A stretch of 64,000 nucleotides of DNA from Ignavibacteriales bacterium (GTDB lineage Bacteria > Bacteroidota > Ignavibacteria > UBA10030), in NCBI GenBank assembly GCA_026390595.1, contig JAPLFQ010000005.1:186001-250000 (forward strand), written 5' to 3'. Both the position numbers and the translations under genes were made by a program. Under the pieces are notes generated by a model, which was not told where the DNA came from, did no database searches, and saw only the letters and a program-made list of their open reading frames with translations. Shown piece after piece: positions 1 through 9,243 of this stretch (its first letter is position 1; each line of letters opens with the position of its first letter).

Positions 1-1257
1 CCGCCGGACGAATTCGTTTCCCTGCAGGTTGATTCCGCGATATGCTCCCGCCCCATAATCCTGATTGAAATAGACGCTGAATTTCTCGTACTCCGGTTTC
101 TTACCGTTTTTCGGGTCGCCGAAATGGGCTGACACATACTCCCGGGACCCGTTCAAACCCTGCTCTTCGCCGCTCCAGAGAGCAATGCGAATCGTCCGCC
201 GCGGATGAACACCGATCGCTTTCAGAATTCTTGCCGCCTCCAGAGCCACAGCGCAACCGGACGCATTATCGCTCGCCCCCGGACTTTCGTGCCAGCTGTC
301 GAGATGTGCTCCGATCATGACGATTTCGTTCTTCAGGTCTGTGCCGGGAATTTCACCAATCACGTTGCATGCTTTTTCGACCGATTCTCCAATCCGATTC
401 CTTACCTCTACCTCAATTCCTACCGGGATGTCGCGTTTCAGAATGCGATACATTCGGTTATAGTATTCCGGCGTTACAGCGACAATGGGAAGCGAGTTCA
501 GGTCTTTCTCGCGTGACCATTTGTCGTTGTTCGAACCTGGCCGACTGAAACCCCGGACCAGTCCGAATGTTCCGCCGTCATGCTGGAGGATGACGGTAAC
601 ACCTTCCGATTTGAGAAATTCAATCCGCTCTTCTGGTCTCATCAGTTCCGGGTTTGGTATGGGCGGAGTGAAGACCCGCGGCGGTTGTACGGCCATGCCC
701 TCAAGAGATTTTAGTTCTTCATCGGCGAGCCGGGAAAAACCTTTTGGGAGATTGGCGAGGTCTATCGTGTTTATTGGGGAAATCAGCACCGCGGCATTTT
801 TCAGTTTCCCGCGGTACTTCTCGCAATCGGCTTTAACTTGAATGTCGACGATGACCGCAGGGCAGACAAGCTTTCCTGCAGTCCCCGGAGTGTATGCAAG
901 CGGAAATCCCACCATGGGAACATACGACGGTTCGATCATGTGCAGCGAGAAGTACTCGTTATCCCACGCCGCACCATAATCCATGAATGGTTCGATGACG
1001 ACGTTTGTGAGACCGATCGTTTCCATCTTCACTTTTGCCCACCCCTGGGCCTTCTTCATGTGCTCGGAGAGAGAGAGTCTCGATCCAAGCACATCCGTGA
1101 TATATCCAACAATGTCCGTTACCTGCGAACGCTGGAAGCCTTCCTCGCGGATCTTGGCGACGGCGTCCCAATCAACCCTTGCCTGGTCTTTTTGCGCAAA
1201 CAGGGTGAGGGGTAAGACAAACATGAAGATGGCAATCGTTGTGCGAACGTTTCTCAT
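1..1257 (-). CDS. Secreted M28-family zinc peptidase (C-terminus beyond window)
   Basis: This is a zinc aminopeptidase/carboxypeptidase of the M28 family, probably acting in the periplasm. The frame is open to the left edge, so 419 residues are visible and the C-terminus is missing. It starts with a Sec signal peptide (MRNVRTTIAIFMFVLPLTLF) and has AAAGGAT about 7 bases before the ATG. The M28 metal centre is readable: HLD at residues 318-320 (ligand His and catalytic Asp), a SDNASG segment with ligand Asp near 330, and the GEEQG catalytic/ligand glutamates near 364. The long region before the catalytic domain fits the PA-domain-containing subgroup. It is the last gene of a leftward cluster that begins with rhaT. 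Substrate specificity cannot be told from the sequence. Confidence 0.85.
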   Translation of the reverse strand, partial: MRNVRTTIAIFMFVLPLTLFAQKDQARVDWDAVAKIREEGFQRSQVTDIVGYITDVLGSRLSLSEHMKKAQGWAKVKMETIGLTNVVIEPFMDYGAAWDNEYFSLHMIEPSYVPMVGFPLAYTPGTAGKLVCPAVIVDIQVKADCEKYRGKLKNAAVLISPINTIDLANLPKGFSRLADEELKSLEGMAVQPPRVFTPPIPNPELMRPEERIEFLKSEGVTVILQHDGGTFGLVRGFSRPGSNNDKWSREKDLNSLPIVAVTPEYYNRMYRILKRDIPVGIEVEVRNRIGESVEKACNVIGEIPGTDLKNEIVMIGAHLDSWHESPGASDNASGCAVALEAARILKAIGVHPRRTIRIALWSGEEQGLNGSREYVSAHFGDPKNGKKPEYEKFSVYFNQDYGAGAYRGINLQGNEFVRR

Positions 1258-1322
1258 GGACGGATCCTTTGTATTTCGTTTGCGGTCAAGTGTATCTGTG
1301 CAAGCTGGTGCATTGCGTTCAT

Positions 1323-2438
1323 TTAGTATGTGCACTCTTTCGCAGCGGCTGCGAAGACCTTTAGATTTTCAACAGGAGTATCGAAAAAGTGGTCCGAGGC
1401 AGAACAGACATACCCCCCGTCGACACCGACTTTCTCAAAGAGCTCAAAGACCTTGTTCCGTATATCCTCCGGCGAACCGGTTGTTAACGTGTTGTGTTGA
1501 TCAACTCCGCCAATCAGTGCAATGCGTCCACCCACCTTCTGCTTCAGCTCCCAGGGCTCCTGGTTTCCTCCAACGCTTGGCGGAGCGACCGTTTCCGAGG
1601 CATCTGCACCGTTCTGTACGATATGTTCTTCTATGCCATGCGTACCGCCGCATGTGTGGTATGTTACCAGAAAATTCAGGCTGTGAAGCGCCTTGTGCAT
1701 TGCTGTATCATAGGGCAGACAAAACTCCTTATGCAGGTCCGGCGAAATTACTGTTGATGATGCCGAGCCACCGCCGGTTTCAATGAGATCGAATGCTGCG
1801 CCTTTCATCGATTCGATGAACTGCAGTTTCTTTTCCAACAGAACATGAAGCAGCTCGTGTACCCATGCCGGTCTTTCCATAGCTGAAACGATGAGATCGC
1901 TGATATCCATCAGGCATGCCGCGTGCTGCCAGCATCCGGCTTGATCGCCCCAGACAAATCCGCGCAAGATTCCGTGATCCCGCAATTCATTGTACTTTTT
2001 CCTGATCGGTTCGAGTTTCAACTTCGGAACCGGCATGTACTTCCCGATGAGTTGAATATCACTGTCGTGTTTAATGAGGTACTCCGTTATCCAGGTCGTT
2101 TTCCGATCGCCCCTGGTTTTATATGTCAGGATTCCTTCTGGCGTCTCAATGGTGTGATGGATAATGCGATCATCCGGATTCTTGCTGATAACGCTTGGAA
2201 TGTCCTTCCAGGTCGATGTGTTCAGCTTTGTAAAATCTGCATCAACCAACCAGAATTGTGCCATGTCCTCGAAGTATTGAATCTGTGCATCAAGACCAAC
2301 CCGCTGAAACGCCTCGAGATCGCTGATGCCATCCATATATTCTTCCAGGTGATATCCCTGCCATTGGTGAATCGTTGCAGGCAAACGGTCTGGCTTTTCC
2401 CGATGGATTGCGGTCATCAGGCGATCTTTCGATGTCAT
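1323..2438 (-). CDS. Uroporphyrinogen decarboxylase-fold protein (URO-D/MtaA-like family)
   Basis: The 371-aa protein belongs to the URO-D superfamily, which includes haem-pathway HemE and zinc-dependent corrinoid/coenzyme M methyltransferases. The opening RLMTAIHREKPDRLP is the usual start of the catabolic, non-HemE branch. A His-x-Cys pair (YHTCGG, near residues 260-262) and a later Cys (YVCSAS, near 344) match the H-x-C...C zinc site of MtaA/CmuA-type methyltransferases, which HemE lacks. This makes haem synthesis an unlikely role. GAGGAG precedes the ATG. It sits between a YiiX-like gene and an M28 peptidase in a sugar-uptake cluster, so methyl or alkyl group removal from an imported compound is conceivable, but that is inference. 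Confidence 0.8.
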   Translation of the reverse strand: MTSKDRLMTAIHREKPDRLPATIHQWQGYHLEEYMDGISDLEAFQRVGLDAQIQYFEDMAQFWLVDADFTKLNTSTWKDIPSVISKNPDDRIIHHTIETPEGILTYKTRGDRKTTWITEYLIKHDSDIQLIGKYMPVPKLKLEPIRKKYNELRDHGILRGFVWGDQAGCWQHAACLMDISDLIVSAMERPAWVHELLHVLLEKKLQFIESMKGAAFDLIETGGGSASSTVISPDLHKEFCLPYDTAMHKALHSLNFLVTYHTCGGTHGIEEHIVQNGADASETVAPPSVGGNQEPWELKQKVGGRIALIGGVDQHNTLTTGSPEDIRNKVFELFEKVGVDGGYVCSASDHFFDTPVENLKVFAAAAKECTY

Positions 2439-2519
2439 GTGAATCTCCTCAGGGGGAAAGATGACTCGCTACTGTCGCTATTGTAACTTCAGTGGTTCAC
2501 TGCGGCGGCACGTCAAAGA

Positions 2520-4007
2520 TCAACGCTTGTCAATTGTTTGCTTCGCCACCCGCGCCAATTGCAGCAGACCCCAGTACGGCGCTGCGTATCCTTTCTTCTG
2601 CGTAAATTCTTCCGCCAGGCGCGCAAGCTCTGACTTGATTGCGGCATGTTTATCGGAATAATATTTATTCCTCAGGGCGGCAGCTGCGGTCATTCCTTCG
2701 GGGATGGGGCCGATTCCTCCAACCGCATTCATGAACAGGCTGTACGCTTTCGCCATCCTTCCCGTGGGAAGCATGTACCACGGATACGTCAGGCGTTCAC
2801 CAGTTTCCGCTCCTTCAAGCATCGCCTCCGTCACAGCGTTGTCATGGTGGTCTTTTCGAAGTTGTTCGGGGTCGCGCCATTCTGCCACAACGCGCAACTG
2901 CGGATCATATTCAAGGTCTGACGGCTCCTGGGTTTCAAAATGTTCCACCCCGAAAGCGGCTAACCATGTTCGTAAACCGGGAGATGAAACATGGGAGAGT
3001 CCCATCCAAAGTTGGACGCCGTAATTCTTGTATGCGTTGGAGGCTACCTCAGAGCAAAACCACTTGTCGGAGTTTTGGAAGTCCATGCTGAAATCGTACG
3101 GGATGTGTTTCTCGCGCGCGTTCTTGAGCGCTAACTCAGCCGCCCGATGCGGCAGCATCGGATCTGCTTGAATTTGCGGAAGATCCTTGCGGGGCCGCAG
3201 GACCATCACTCGTAATTTGGTGTCCTTAATGTACTCTTCCGGTGTTGAAATGGCCGCGCCGCGCTCAATGTGTGACTCAATGATGCTGATAAGTCGTGTT
3301 TTTGGATCAACGTACGCAAGTGCAATGTGTGAGAAGTTGCCTGGAAAGTCGTTTCCCCGGGCTATCAGGGCTGACGTTGGCGCCCCTCCCCGTGAAACAA
3401 GTATGTCGCCGCTGTGAATCTTCACTCCAAGCATGCCGGCCCACGGTGTCTGCGAGGGTTCCTCTGTGCCTGGTGTCAGTGGATCACTTGTGGAGCCTGT
3501 GGGAATCTGCAACAAGACCTCTTCGATCGCACCACGGCTGCCGTAAAGAATCCGGTAGAGTGTTTCCCGCGATTCCTCGCTCTTCATGTCCCAGTGTTCT
3601 GACTGGCGTTTGATTGCTTTTCGGCTCGCCTCTGAAATTTCTTTCAACGCCGGAACCCGATCGGGGCATGAAGCCCCCAGTGACCCGATCCGAAATATCA
3701 AATTCTCGAGTCTTCTGAATGTTGGATTTCCCGGCTCAAGTCGGTTGCCATCAATGTAGGAAACCTCCCTTCTCGCGAGCGCCATAAGACTATCTGAAGA
3801 ATGGCGTGTCTTTTCACACCCTGCTTCCTTTGCCGCGACAGACTCTATTTCGAGCTGCGTCCAGAAACGATCCTGGTTCCATGCAAACGCCTTTTTAGAA
3901 CCCTTCGTCGGGTCGGCATGGGGGATTATTGGTTCGCGGTCGGGAATAAGCAGGGCCACCCACCCAAGCAGGACAACAACAAACACCAGGCGTATTGTTT
4001 TCTTCAT
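2520..4007 (-). CDS. Exported YiiX/YebB-like permuted papain-fold protein
   Basis: The 495-aa protein has a signal sequence or N-terminal anchor (MKKTIRLVFVVVLLGWVALL). After about 190 residues of helical sequence comes a YiiX/YebB-type circularly permuted NlpC/P60 domain: a SGDILVSRGG entry strand, FSHIAL carrying the candidate catalytic His (near 226), an IIESH strand, and WFCSEV with the candidate Cys (near 317). In this family Cys precedes the helix and His lies N-terminal to it, as seen here. The start chosen overlaps the rhaT stop by four bases (ATGA); an upstream in-frame ATG would bury 114 bases in rhaT. Members are thought to act on amides of lipids or peptides; the substrate here is unknown. 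Confidence 0.75.
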   Translation of the reverse strand: MKKTIRLVFVVVLLGWVALLIPDREPIIPHADPTKGSKKAFAWNQDRFWTQLEIESVAAKEAGCEKTRHSSDSLMALARREVSYIDGNRLEPGNPTFRRLENLIFRIGSLGASCPDRVPALKEISEASRKAIKRQSEHWDMKSEESRETLYRILYGSRGAIEEVLLQIPTGSTSDPLTPGTEEPSQTPWAGMLGVKIHSGDILVSRGGAPTSALIARGNDFPGNFSHIALAYVDPKTRLISIIESHIERGAAISTPEEYIKDTKLRVMVLRPRKDLPQIQADPMLPHRAAELALKNAREKHIPYDFSMDFQNSDKWFCSEVASNAYKNYGVQLWMGLSHVSSPGLRTWLAAFGVEHFETQEPSDLEYDPQLRVVAEWRDPEQLRKDHHDNAVTEAMLEGAETGERLTYPWYMLPTGRMAKAYSLFMNAVGGIGPIPEGMTAAAALRNKYYSDKHAAIKSELARLAEEFTQKKGYAAPYWGLLQLARVAKQTIDKR

Positions 4008-5122
4008 GGCTTCGCGACCACCCCGAGATAGTTCCCGTAGCCAACGACAATGGTAGAGAGGACGAGTGTCAGTAGACCGATTGCAAGCTTTGTTCTCGTG
4101 GACGTGCTGCTTCCCCTCCACTCATGCAGCGCAATCCCCCACAGCGAGCTGAAGATGATGATGCTGGCCATGTGAATTGTCCAGCTGGAAAATTTGTACT
4201 CGCCCATTTGTGTCTCGCCCATTGTATAGAAGAAGAACTGCAGATACCATGTGACGCCGGCGAGCGCGCTGAAAAAGTAGTTGTTCAGCATCGGGGCGCG
4301 TGTTGTTCCTGGCGGGTGGGTTTCTGTTTCGTCTTTGTCCGTGGACTCGGCGCGAACGGTGCGGCTGAAGTACTGATATCCGGTCCGGTTCCTGACGTTC
4401 AACACGCCACACCAGATGAAGTTCGTCGTGAAGCCCCCGAAGAGAACCACGCACAGTTTTGGCAACCCAACCCAAAGGGCCGTCGTTCCATGTCTGGCCG
4501 AAAGATCTGCAATGGGGGCCGCGGCATCGAGACCGTAGGCGAAACATGCGCTCATGACTCCGGAGAACGTTGCCACAAGAATTCCTTTTGTGAAATTGAA
4601 CTCTTTGATCGTTTCCTTCTTTTGCTCATCGGTCATTTCTTTTTCCTTGGAGCGGCCGGCTAACCCGGCAATGGCAATACCAAGGAGACACACCCCGACC
4701 CCGAGCAGGATGACCTGTCCCGATTGTGTTCCAAGCACCTTGCCGACAAATTCTCCGTGGAAAATCGGAGGCATGAGTGTACCGAACGCGGCGCAATACC
4801 CGAGAGCCACCCCCATTCCCAATGAGAGGCCGAGGTATCGCATTGTTAATCCGAAGGTGAGCCCTCCCAGCCCCCACATCGTTCCCCAGAAGTACGCCCA
4901 CCAGATGCTCTCCGGCGGTGCTTCTTTCAGAACCATCAGGAGATCGTTTGTGTTGATGGCCGCAAGAATCCATGGCGCGATAATCCAGCTGAAGAATCCT
5001 CCCACAAGCCAGTAGACTTCCCACGACCATTTCTTGACTGCGCGATATGGAACATAGAAGCTGCCTGAGGCTAATCCGCCAAGCCAATGGAAAACGACAC
5101 CAAGAAACGGGTTTGCAGTCAC
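4004..5122 (-). CDS. rhaT: L-rhamnose/proton symporter family permease (RhaT)
   Basis: A 372-aa polytopic inner-membrane protein with about ten hydrophobic segments and strong resemblance to RhaT of the drug/metabolite transporter superfamily, from the start (NPFLGVVFHWLGGLASGSFY) to the C-terminal NYLGVV. RhaT imports L-rhamnose with protons. It starts at GTG, with AGGAGA eight bases upstream, and overlaps the next gene by ATGA, so the two are translationally coupled. No rhamnose isomerase, kinase or aldolase is visible in the window, so the real substrate may be another deoxy sugar or a related compound. A charged cytoplasmic loop (KEKEMTDEQKKE) separates the two halves. Confidence 0.88.
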   Translation of the reverse strand: MTANPFLGVVFHWLGGLASGSFYVPYRAVKKWSWEVYWLVGGFFSWIIAPWILAAINTNDLLMVLKEAPPESIWWAYFWGTMWGLGGLTFGLTMRYLGLSLGMGVALGYCAAFGTLMPPIFHGEFVGKVLGTQSGQVILLGVGVCLLGIAIAGLAGRSKEKEMTDEQKKETIKEFNFTKGILVATFSGVMSACFAYGLDAAAPIADLSARHGTTALWVGLPKLCVVLFGGFTTNFIWCGVLNVRNRTGYQYFSRTVRAESTDKDETETHPPGTTRAPMLNNYFFSALAGVTWYLQFFFYTMGETQMGEYKFSSWTIHMASIIIFSSLWGIALHEWRGSSTSTRTKLAIGLLTLVLSTIVVGYGNYLGVVAKP

Positions 5123-5646
5123 CGTAGCGTTCTCCTGTAGAGCGGGTTGTTGGGCCTATTGTGCGGCACAGAGCCGCGAGACAGCGGGAATCGGTGAAGA
5201 TTGTTGGGAGATCGGTAAATCCTTGTTGCGTAAGACGCGGAACCGGGAGTGCGTCGACTTCGGTGCATTGGGTGGATCTGCTGACTCCGCATCTCAAAGC
5301 TACTGCAGTTCAGATTGAAAGGCAACTGAATGCGTCACATTGTAGTACTGGAGCTCTACAAGAAATATCGGCGCGCGGCGCACTCTTATTTGAAACTCTC
5401 TGTCTAATTCGGTACCATAAGGAGGTTGTCTCGGTTTCTCCGCGGGACTCGCTCAGCACCAAAATACCCGCATCAGTTTAGCGGATTGTTGAAAAACTAA
5501 CCGCGAAGGCCGCCAAGAAAAGAATGAGTGTTGATTCTATTCCAAAAACATTGACTTTGCGTCTCTCTGCGGTCTTGGCGGTTTGATTCTGTCACTTGAA
5601 ATATGAATTTCAACAACCCGCTAGAGGTCCCAACACAAGGATTTTC
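5123..5646. promoter_or_regulatory. Divergent spacer between rhaT and deoC
   Basis: This 524-base gap separates leftward rhaT from rightward deoC, so it must hold both promoters. I see no credible gene in it. Its right part contains the inverted-repeat element listed separately. The deoC ribosome site AAGGA lies at 5637-5641. Confidence 0.4.
5510..5581. repeat. Inverted-repeat intergenic element
   Basis: CCGCCAAGA at 5510-5518 is matched by its exact complement TCTTGGCGG at 5573-5581, enclosing about 54 bases. The flanks (AACCGC on the left, CTTTGCGTCTCTCTGCGG on the right) resemble the cgcaaag/gcgtctttgcgg type of dispersed intergenic repeat found in many environmental genomes. Only one copy is visible here, so dispersal cannot be shown. 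Confidence 0.4.
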
Positions 5647-6711
5647 ATGCCAAAGAAACGATTGCCAACACGATCTGTGTCTGTACGGAAACGACCAGCC
5701 GTCGCGGTCTCACAAAATCGCTCCGGACCTGCGGCCCGCCGGACACAAACCCATGGAATACACACCAATACGCCGGTACCGTTCGATCCCGGGCTCGTCC
5801 AATCGCTCCGCGTCAACCGGAGCGCTGTGGAAGCGAGGGCTATCGAACTTGGAACCCGCCGCACATTCAAGGTTGAGGCACAGGTCGCGGCGTACCTCTC
5901 CGCCATCCGCTGTATCGATCTCACAACTCTCGCCGGGGATGATACTCCTGGCAGGGTTACTCGCCTGTGCATGAAAGCGCTTGTTCCTTTGGAACGCGAG
6001 ATTATTGCGGCCCTGGGACTCAAAGAACACATCACAACTGCCGCCGTCTGTGTGTATCCAGCGCAGGTACAAACAGCCGCTCAGTGTCTCGCCGGCCGCC
6101 TTCCTGTCGCGTCTGTTGCAACCGGTTTTCCTTCAGGCCAAACATTCATGAGGGTAAAACTTATCGAGATTGATCTTGCCATCAAAGCGGGCGCAACCGA
6201 AATCGATGTTGTCATCAGCCGCGAAAAGGTGCTCACCGGAAAGTGGAAATCGCTCTACGACGAAATTGTTGCCTATCGTGAGGTCTGCGGGACAAGGGCG
6301 AAACTGAAGACAATCCTTGGTGTCGGAAACCTGGAAACGCTCAGCAATATTGCCGCGGCTTCCGCTGTCGCGATCATGGCTGGATCGGATACGATCAAGA
6401 CTTCAACCGGCTTCGAACCGACGAATGCAGCACTCCCGAGCGGCCTTGTGATGGTCCGTCAAATTCGCAGGTTTATGGATCTCGGCGTGCTCCGTGGCCG
6501 CCGTGTGGGTTTTAAGCCGGCCGGAGGAATTCGATCCGCAAAAGACTCCATGCTCTGGCTTACCCTCATGCTGGAGGAGTTGGGAATCGCGTGGACAAAA
6601 CCTGACCTCTTCCGCATCGGTGCAAGCGGATTGCTTACAGACATCGAACGACAGCTTAGACATCTGGCGTTCGGACGATATTCGAACGCTCAGTACCATC
6701 CAATGGCTTGA
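5647..6711 (+). CDS. deoC: Deoxyribose-phosphate aldolase
   Basis: DeoC cleaves 2-deoxyribose 5-phosphate to glyceraldehyde 3-phosphate and acetaldehyde in the cytoplasm. The 354-aa form resembles the longer animal-type DERA rather than the roughly 220-250-aa bacterial form: TTAAVCVYPAQV, SVATGFPSGQT, TEIDVVIS and GFKPAGGIRSAKDS are all present. The Schiff-base lysine lies in AGSDTIKTSTG (near residue 249). The start used has AAGGA five bases upstream; an in-frame upstream ATG would add 17 residues. The first 60 residues are basic and rich in Arg/Ser, and are probably a flexible tail. Its stop overlaps the start of the ALDH16-type gene, which could oxidise the acetaldehyde released. Confidence 0.93.
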   Translation: MPKKRLPTRSVSVRKRPAVAVSQNRSGPAARRTQTHGIHTNTPVPFDPGLVQSLRVNRSAVEARAIELGTRRTFKVEAQVAAYLSAIRCIDLTTLAGDDTPGRVTRLCMKALVPLEREIIAALGLKEHITTAAVCVYPAQVQTAAQCLAGRLPVASVATGFPSGQTFMRVKLIEIDLAIKAGATEIDVVISREKVLTGKWKSLYDEIVAYREVCGTRAKLKTILGVGNLETLSNIAAASAVAIMAGSDTIKTSTGFEPTNAALPSGLVMVRQIRRFMDLGVLRGRRVGFKPAGGIRSAKDSMLWLTLMLEELGIAWTKPDLFRIGASGLLTDIERQLRHLAFGRYSNAQYHPMA

Positions 6712-9143
6712 TGAACCAAACCCGAGATAATACAATGGATAAGAATAAACTCGCTTCACTTCTTGACAACCTCGACTACGGATCGGCGCCGGAACAGGAA
6801 AGTAAGACCCGGGAATGGCTGAAAAATCATGGGTCGAAGTTTTGTCACTCCATTAACGGCGCATGGCGGCCTCCCGAAAAAGGGGGCTACTTCAAGACCA
6901 TCAATCCGGCGAAGAGCGACGAGGTGCTTGCCGAGATTGCGATGGGTACACAAGAAGACGTTAACGCTGCTATTCATGCTGCGAAGGCGGCTTTCCCCGC
7001 GTGGAGCGCTCTCTCCGGACACAAGCGTGCGCGCTATCTCTATGCCATTGCGCGCGCGGTCGCAAAGCACGGCCGTATTTTCGCGGTCCTGGAATCGCTC
7101 GACAACGGAAAACCAATCCGCGAGACAAGAGATATTGACGTCCCGGTCGTCATCCGGCATTTTTATTACCACGCCGGCTGGGCCCAGACGATGGAACACG
7201 AGTTCCCCGGCTATCGTCCCGGCGGTGTTGTTGCGCAGATTATTCCGTGGAATTTTCCTTTTCTTATGCTCGCCTGGAAGATTGCCCCCGCAATCGCTGC
7301 CGGCAACACGGTCGTCCTCAAACCGTCAAAATCCACGCCCCTTACAGCCCTCCTGCTGGCCGATATTCTGATGAACGAGGTGAAGCTTCCTCCGGGCGTC
7401 GTGAATATACTCACCGGGGATTCGAAAACCGGAACCATGTTGTACGAGCACCCGGTTCCGTGGAAGGTGACTTTTACGGGTTCAACTGAAGTCGGTCGCA
7501 TTATCCGAAAGGGAACCGCTGGCTCGCGCAAACACCTTACGATGGAATTAGGCGGCAAGTCGCCATTTATCGTCTTCGAGAACGCCGACCTGGACTCGGC
7601 TGTTGAGGGTGTTGTCAATGGAATCTGGTTTAACGAGGGTCAGGTCTGCTGCGCGGGATCGCGGCTTCTTGTGCAGGAGGGAATCCACGACGACTTCATT
7701 AAGCGCCTCAAGCGCCGTATGAGCAGGTTGCGCGTCGGCAATCCCCTGGACAAGACCGTCGACATGGGGGCGATCAATAACGCTGAGCAACTGAAAAAGA
7801 TTACGGAAATGATGGAGGTCGGAAAAAAAGAGGGGGCGACGATGTGGCAGCCGGACAATGTCGTCTGTCCGAAGGGGGGCTATTTCTTGCCGCCGACGCT
7901 ATTTACAAACGTGGAGCCCTCGCATACGATAGCGCAGGAAGAAATTTTTGGTCCGGTTCTGGTGACCCTGACATTCCGGACGCCGGCCGAGGCTGTGCAG
8001 CTCGGAAATAACACGCGCTATGGTCTGGCGGCTTCAATCTGGTCGCAGGATATTGATACGGCAATGGACGTTGCCCGCAAAATCAGAGCCGGGACCGTTT
8101 GGATCAATTCCACAAATCTTTTCGACGCCGCAGCTGGTTTTGGTGGATACAAGGAGAGTGGTTATGGTCGCGAAGGCGGCCGCGAGGGAATGTACGATGT
8201 GCTGGTGGAGGCAGACCATGGCCAACAGAAAATTAGCGAACCCGCATCCTCCCAACCACCAATTAACCAATTAACCATTCACCAATTAACTCTTTCGAGC
8301 CCCACCATCGACCGCACATTCCGGTTTCTGATTGGCGGCAAGCTAGCCCGCCCGGATCAGGCTGGAAGTTATTCGGTGACATCTCCGTCGGGTCAACTGC
8401 TTGCCGTCGTCGGCGAGGCAAACAGAAAAGATGTCCGTAACGCTGTCGAAGCCGCGCGAACTGCGTTTCCGTCATGGTTTGACTCTGCTGCCCACCTCCG
8501 CGCACAGATCCTGTATTTTTGGGCTGAGAACCTCTCCGTCGAGAAGGAGCGTTTTGCCGACGGGATCGCAGCTCAAACGGGTTGTTCTATAGAAACAGCA
8601 AACATCGAGGTGGAACAGGCCATCAGCCGGCTTTTCGACTTCGCAGCGTATGCTGATAAGTTTGGCGGCATGGTTCAACCGGTTCTAGGCAGAAGACTTG
8701 TCGTCGGCTTGCGCGAGCCAATCGGTGTTGTCGGTATGCGGGCTTCCGACAATTCGCCGTTGCTTGGCTTGATCTCCGTACTCGCTCCGGCGGTTGCCAT
8801 GGCAAACACTGCGGTCGCGATCGCGGGTAAGCATGCTATAACGGCAATGGACCTGGTTCAGATTATTCAACACTCCGATGTCCCCGCCGGCGTTATCAAT
8901 CTGCTCACAGCCCAGAATCCCGACGTTGTCGCCAAAGTCCTTGCTGAGCATGAAGACGTTGATGCCATCTGGTCGTTCGGCGGTTCTGAAAGCGGAAAGG
9001 CGATTGAAGAGGCCTCGACAGGAAACATGAAGCAGACATGGGTTACAAATGGCGGTCAGGTCGACTGGGCAACGATGAAGAGCGAAAAACTCCTGCTCAA
9101 ATCCACACAGGTCAAGAACATCTGGGTGCCGTACGGAGTGTGA
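6711..9143 (+). CDS. ALDH16-type double-domain aldehyde dehydrogenase
   Basis: The 810-aa protein has two aldehyde dehydrogenase units in tandem, as in the ALDH16 family. Unit one (about 40-510) is complete, with the NAD-site strand IIPWNFPFLML, glutamate in TMELGGKSP (near 277) and catalytic Cys in GQVCCAGSR (near 312). Unit two (about 531-810) keeps a coenzyme-domain pattern but ends before any catalytic Cys, as expected for the structural second domain. Bacterial ALDH16 members retain activity in the first domain, unlike the mammalian protein. The start overlaps the deoC stop (TGATG); an ATG at 6735 is an alternative. The linker is encoded by a short CCAATTAAC repeat. It likely oxidises acetaldehyde from DeoC to acetate. 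Confidence 0.88.
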   Translation: MNQTRDNTMDKNKLASLLDNLDYGSAPEQESKTREWLKNHGSKFCHSINGAWRPPEKGGYFKTINPAKSDEVLAEIAMGTQEDVNAAIHAAKAAFPAWSALSGHKRARYLYAIARAVAKHGRIFAVLESLDNGKPIRETRDIDVPVVIRHFYYHAGWAQTMEHEFPGYRPGGVVAQIIPWNFPFLMLAWKIAPAIAAGNTVVLKPSKSTPLTALLLADILMNEVKLPPGVVNILTGDSKTGTMLYEHPVPWKVTFTGSTEVGRIIRKGTAGSRKHLTMELGGKSPFIVFENADLDSAVEGVVNGIWFNEGQVCCAGSRLLVQEGIHDDFIKRLKRRMSRLRVGNPLDKTVDMGAINNAEQLKKITEMMEVGKKEGATMWQPDNVVCPKGGYFLPPTLFTNVEPSHTIAQEEIFGPVLVTLTFRTPAEAVQLGNNTRYGLAASIWSQDIDTAMDVARKIRAGTVWINSTNLFDAAAGFGGYKESGYGREGGREGMYDVLVEADHGQQKISEPASSQPPINQLTIHQLTLSSPTIDRTFRFLIGGKLARPDQAGSYSVTSPSGQLLAVVGEANRKDVRNAVEAARTAFPSWFDSAAHLRAQILYFWAENLSVEKERFADGIAAQTGCSIETANIEVEQAISRLFDFAAYADKFGGMVQPVLGRRLVVGLREPIGVVGMRASDNSPLLGLISVLAPAVAMANTAVAIAGKHAITAMDLVQIIQHSDVPAGVINLLTAQNPDVVAKVLAEHEDVDAIWSFGGSESGKAIEEASTGNMKQTWVTNGGQVDWATMKSEKLLLKSTQVKNIWVPYGV

Positions 9144-9173
9144 TCCGGGTTTTTGTCGGCCAGCTATAGACTG

Positions 9174-9210
9174 GAAAACCCCAGACAGACATGTGCTGTT
9201 TGGGGTTTTC
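9174..9210. terminator. Bidirectional terminator between convergent genes
   Basis: GAAAACCCCAGACA (9174-9187) pairs with TGTTTGGGGTTTTC (9197-9210) with one mismatch across a nine-base loop. It lies between the convergent ALDH16-type gene and the aminotransferase/PEPC-like gene, and its arms supply a T-rich end in each direction. Confidence 0.75.
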
Positions 9211-9243
9211 TGTTGTTTGCAGATCGTGATCTTACACGACGTT

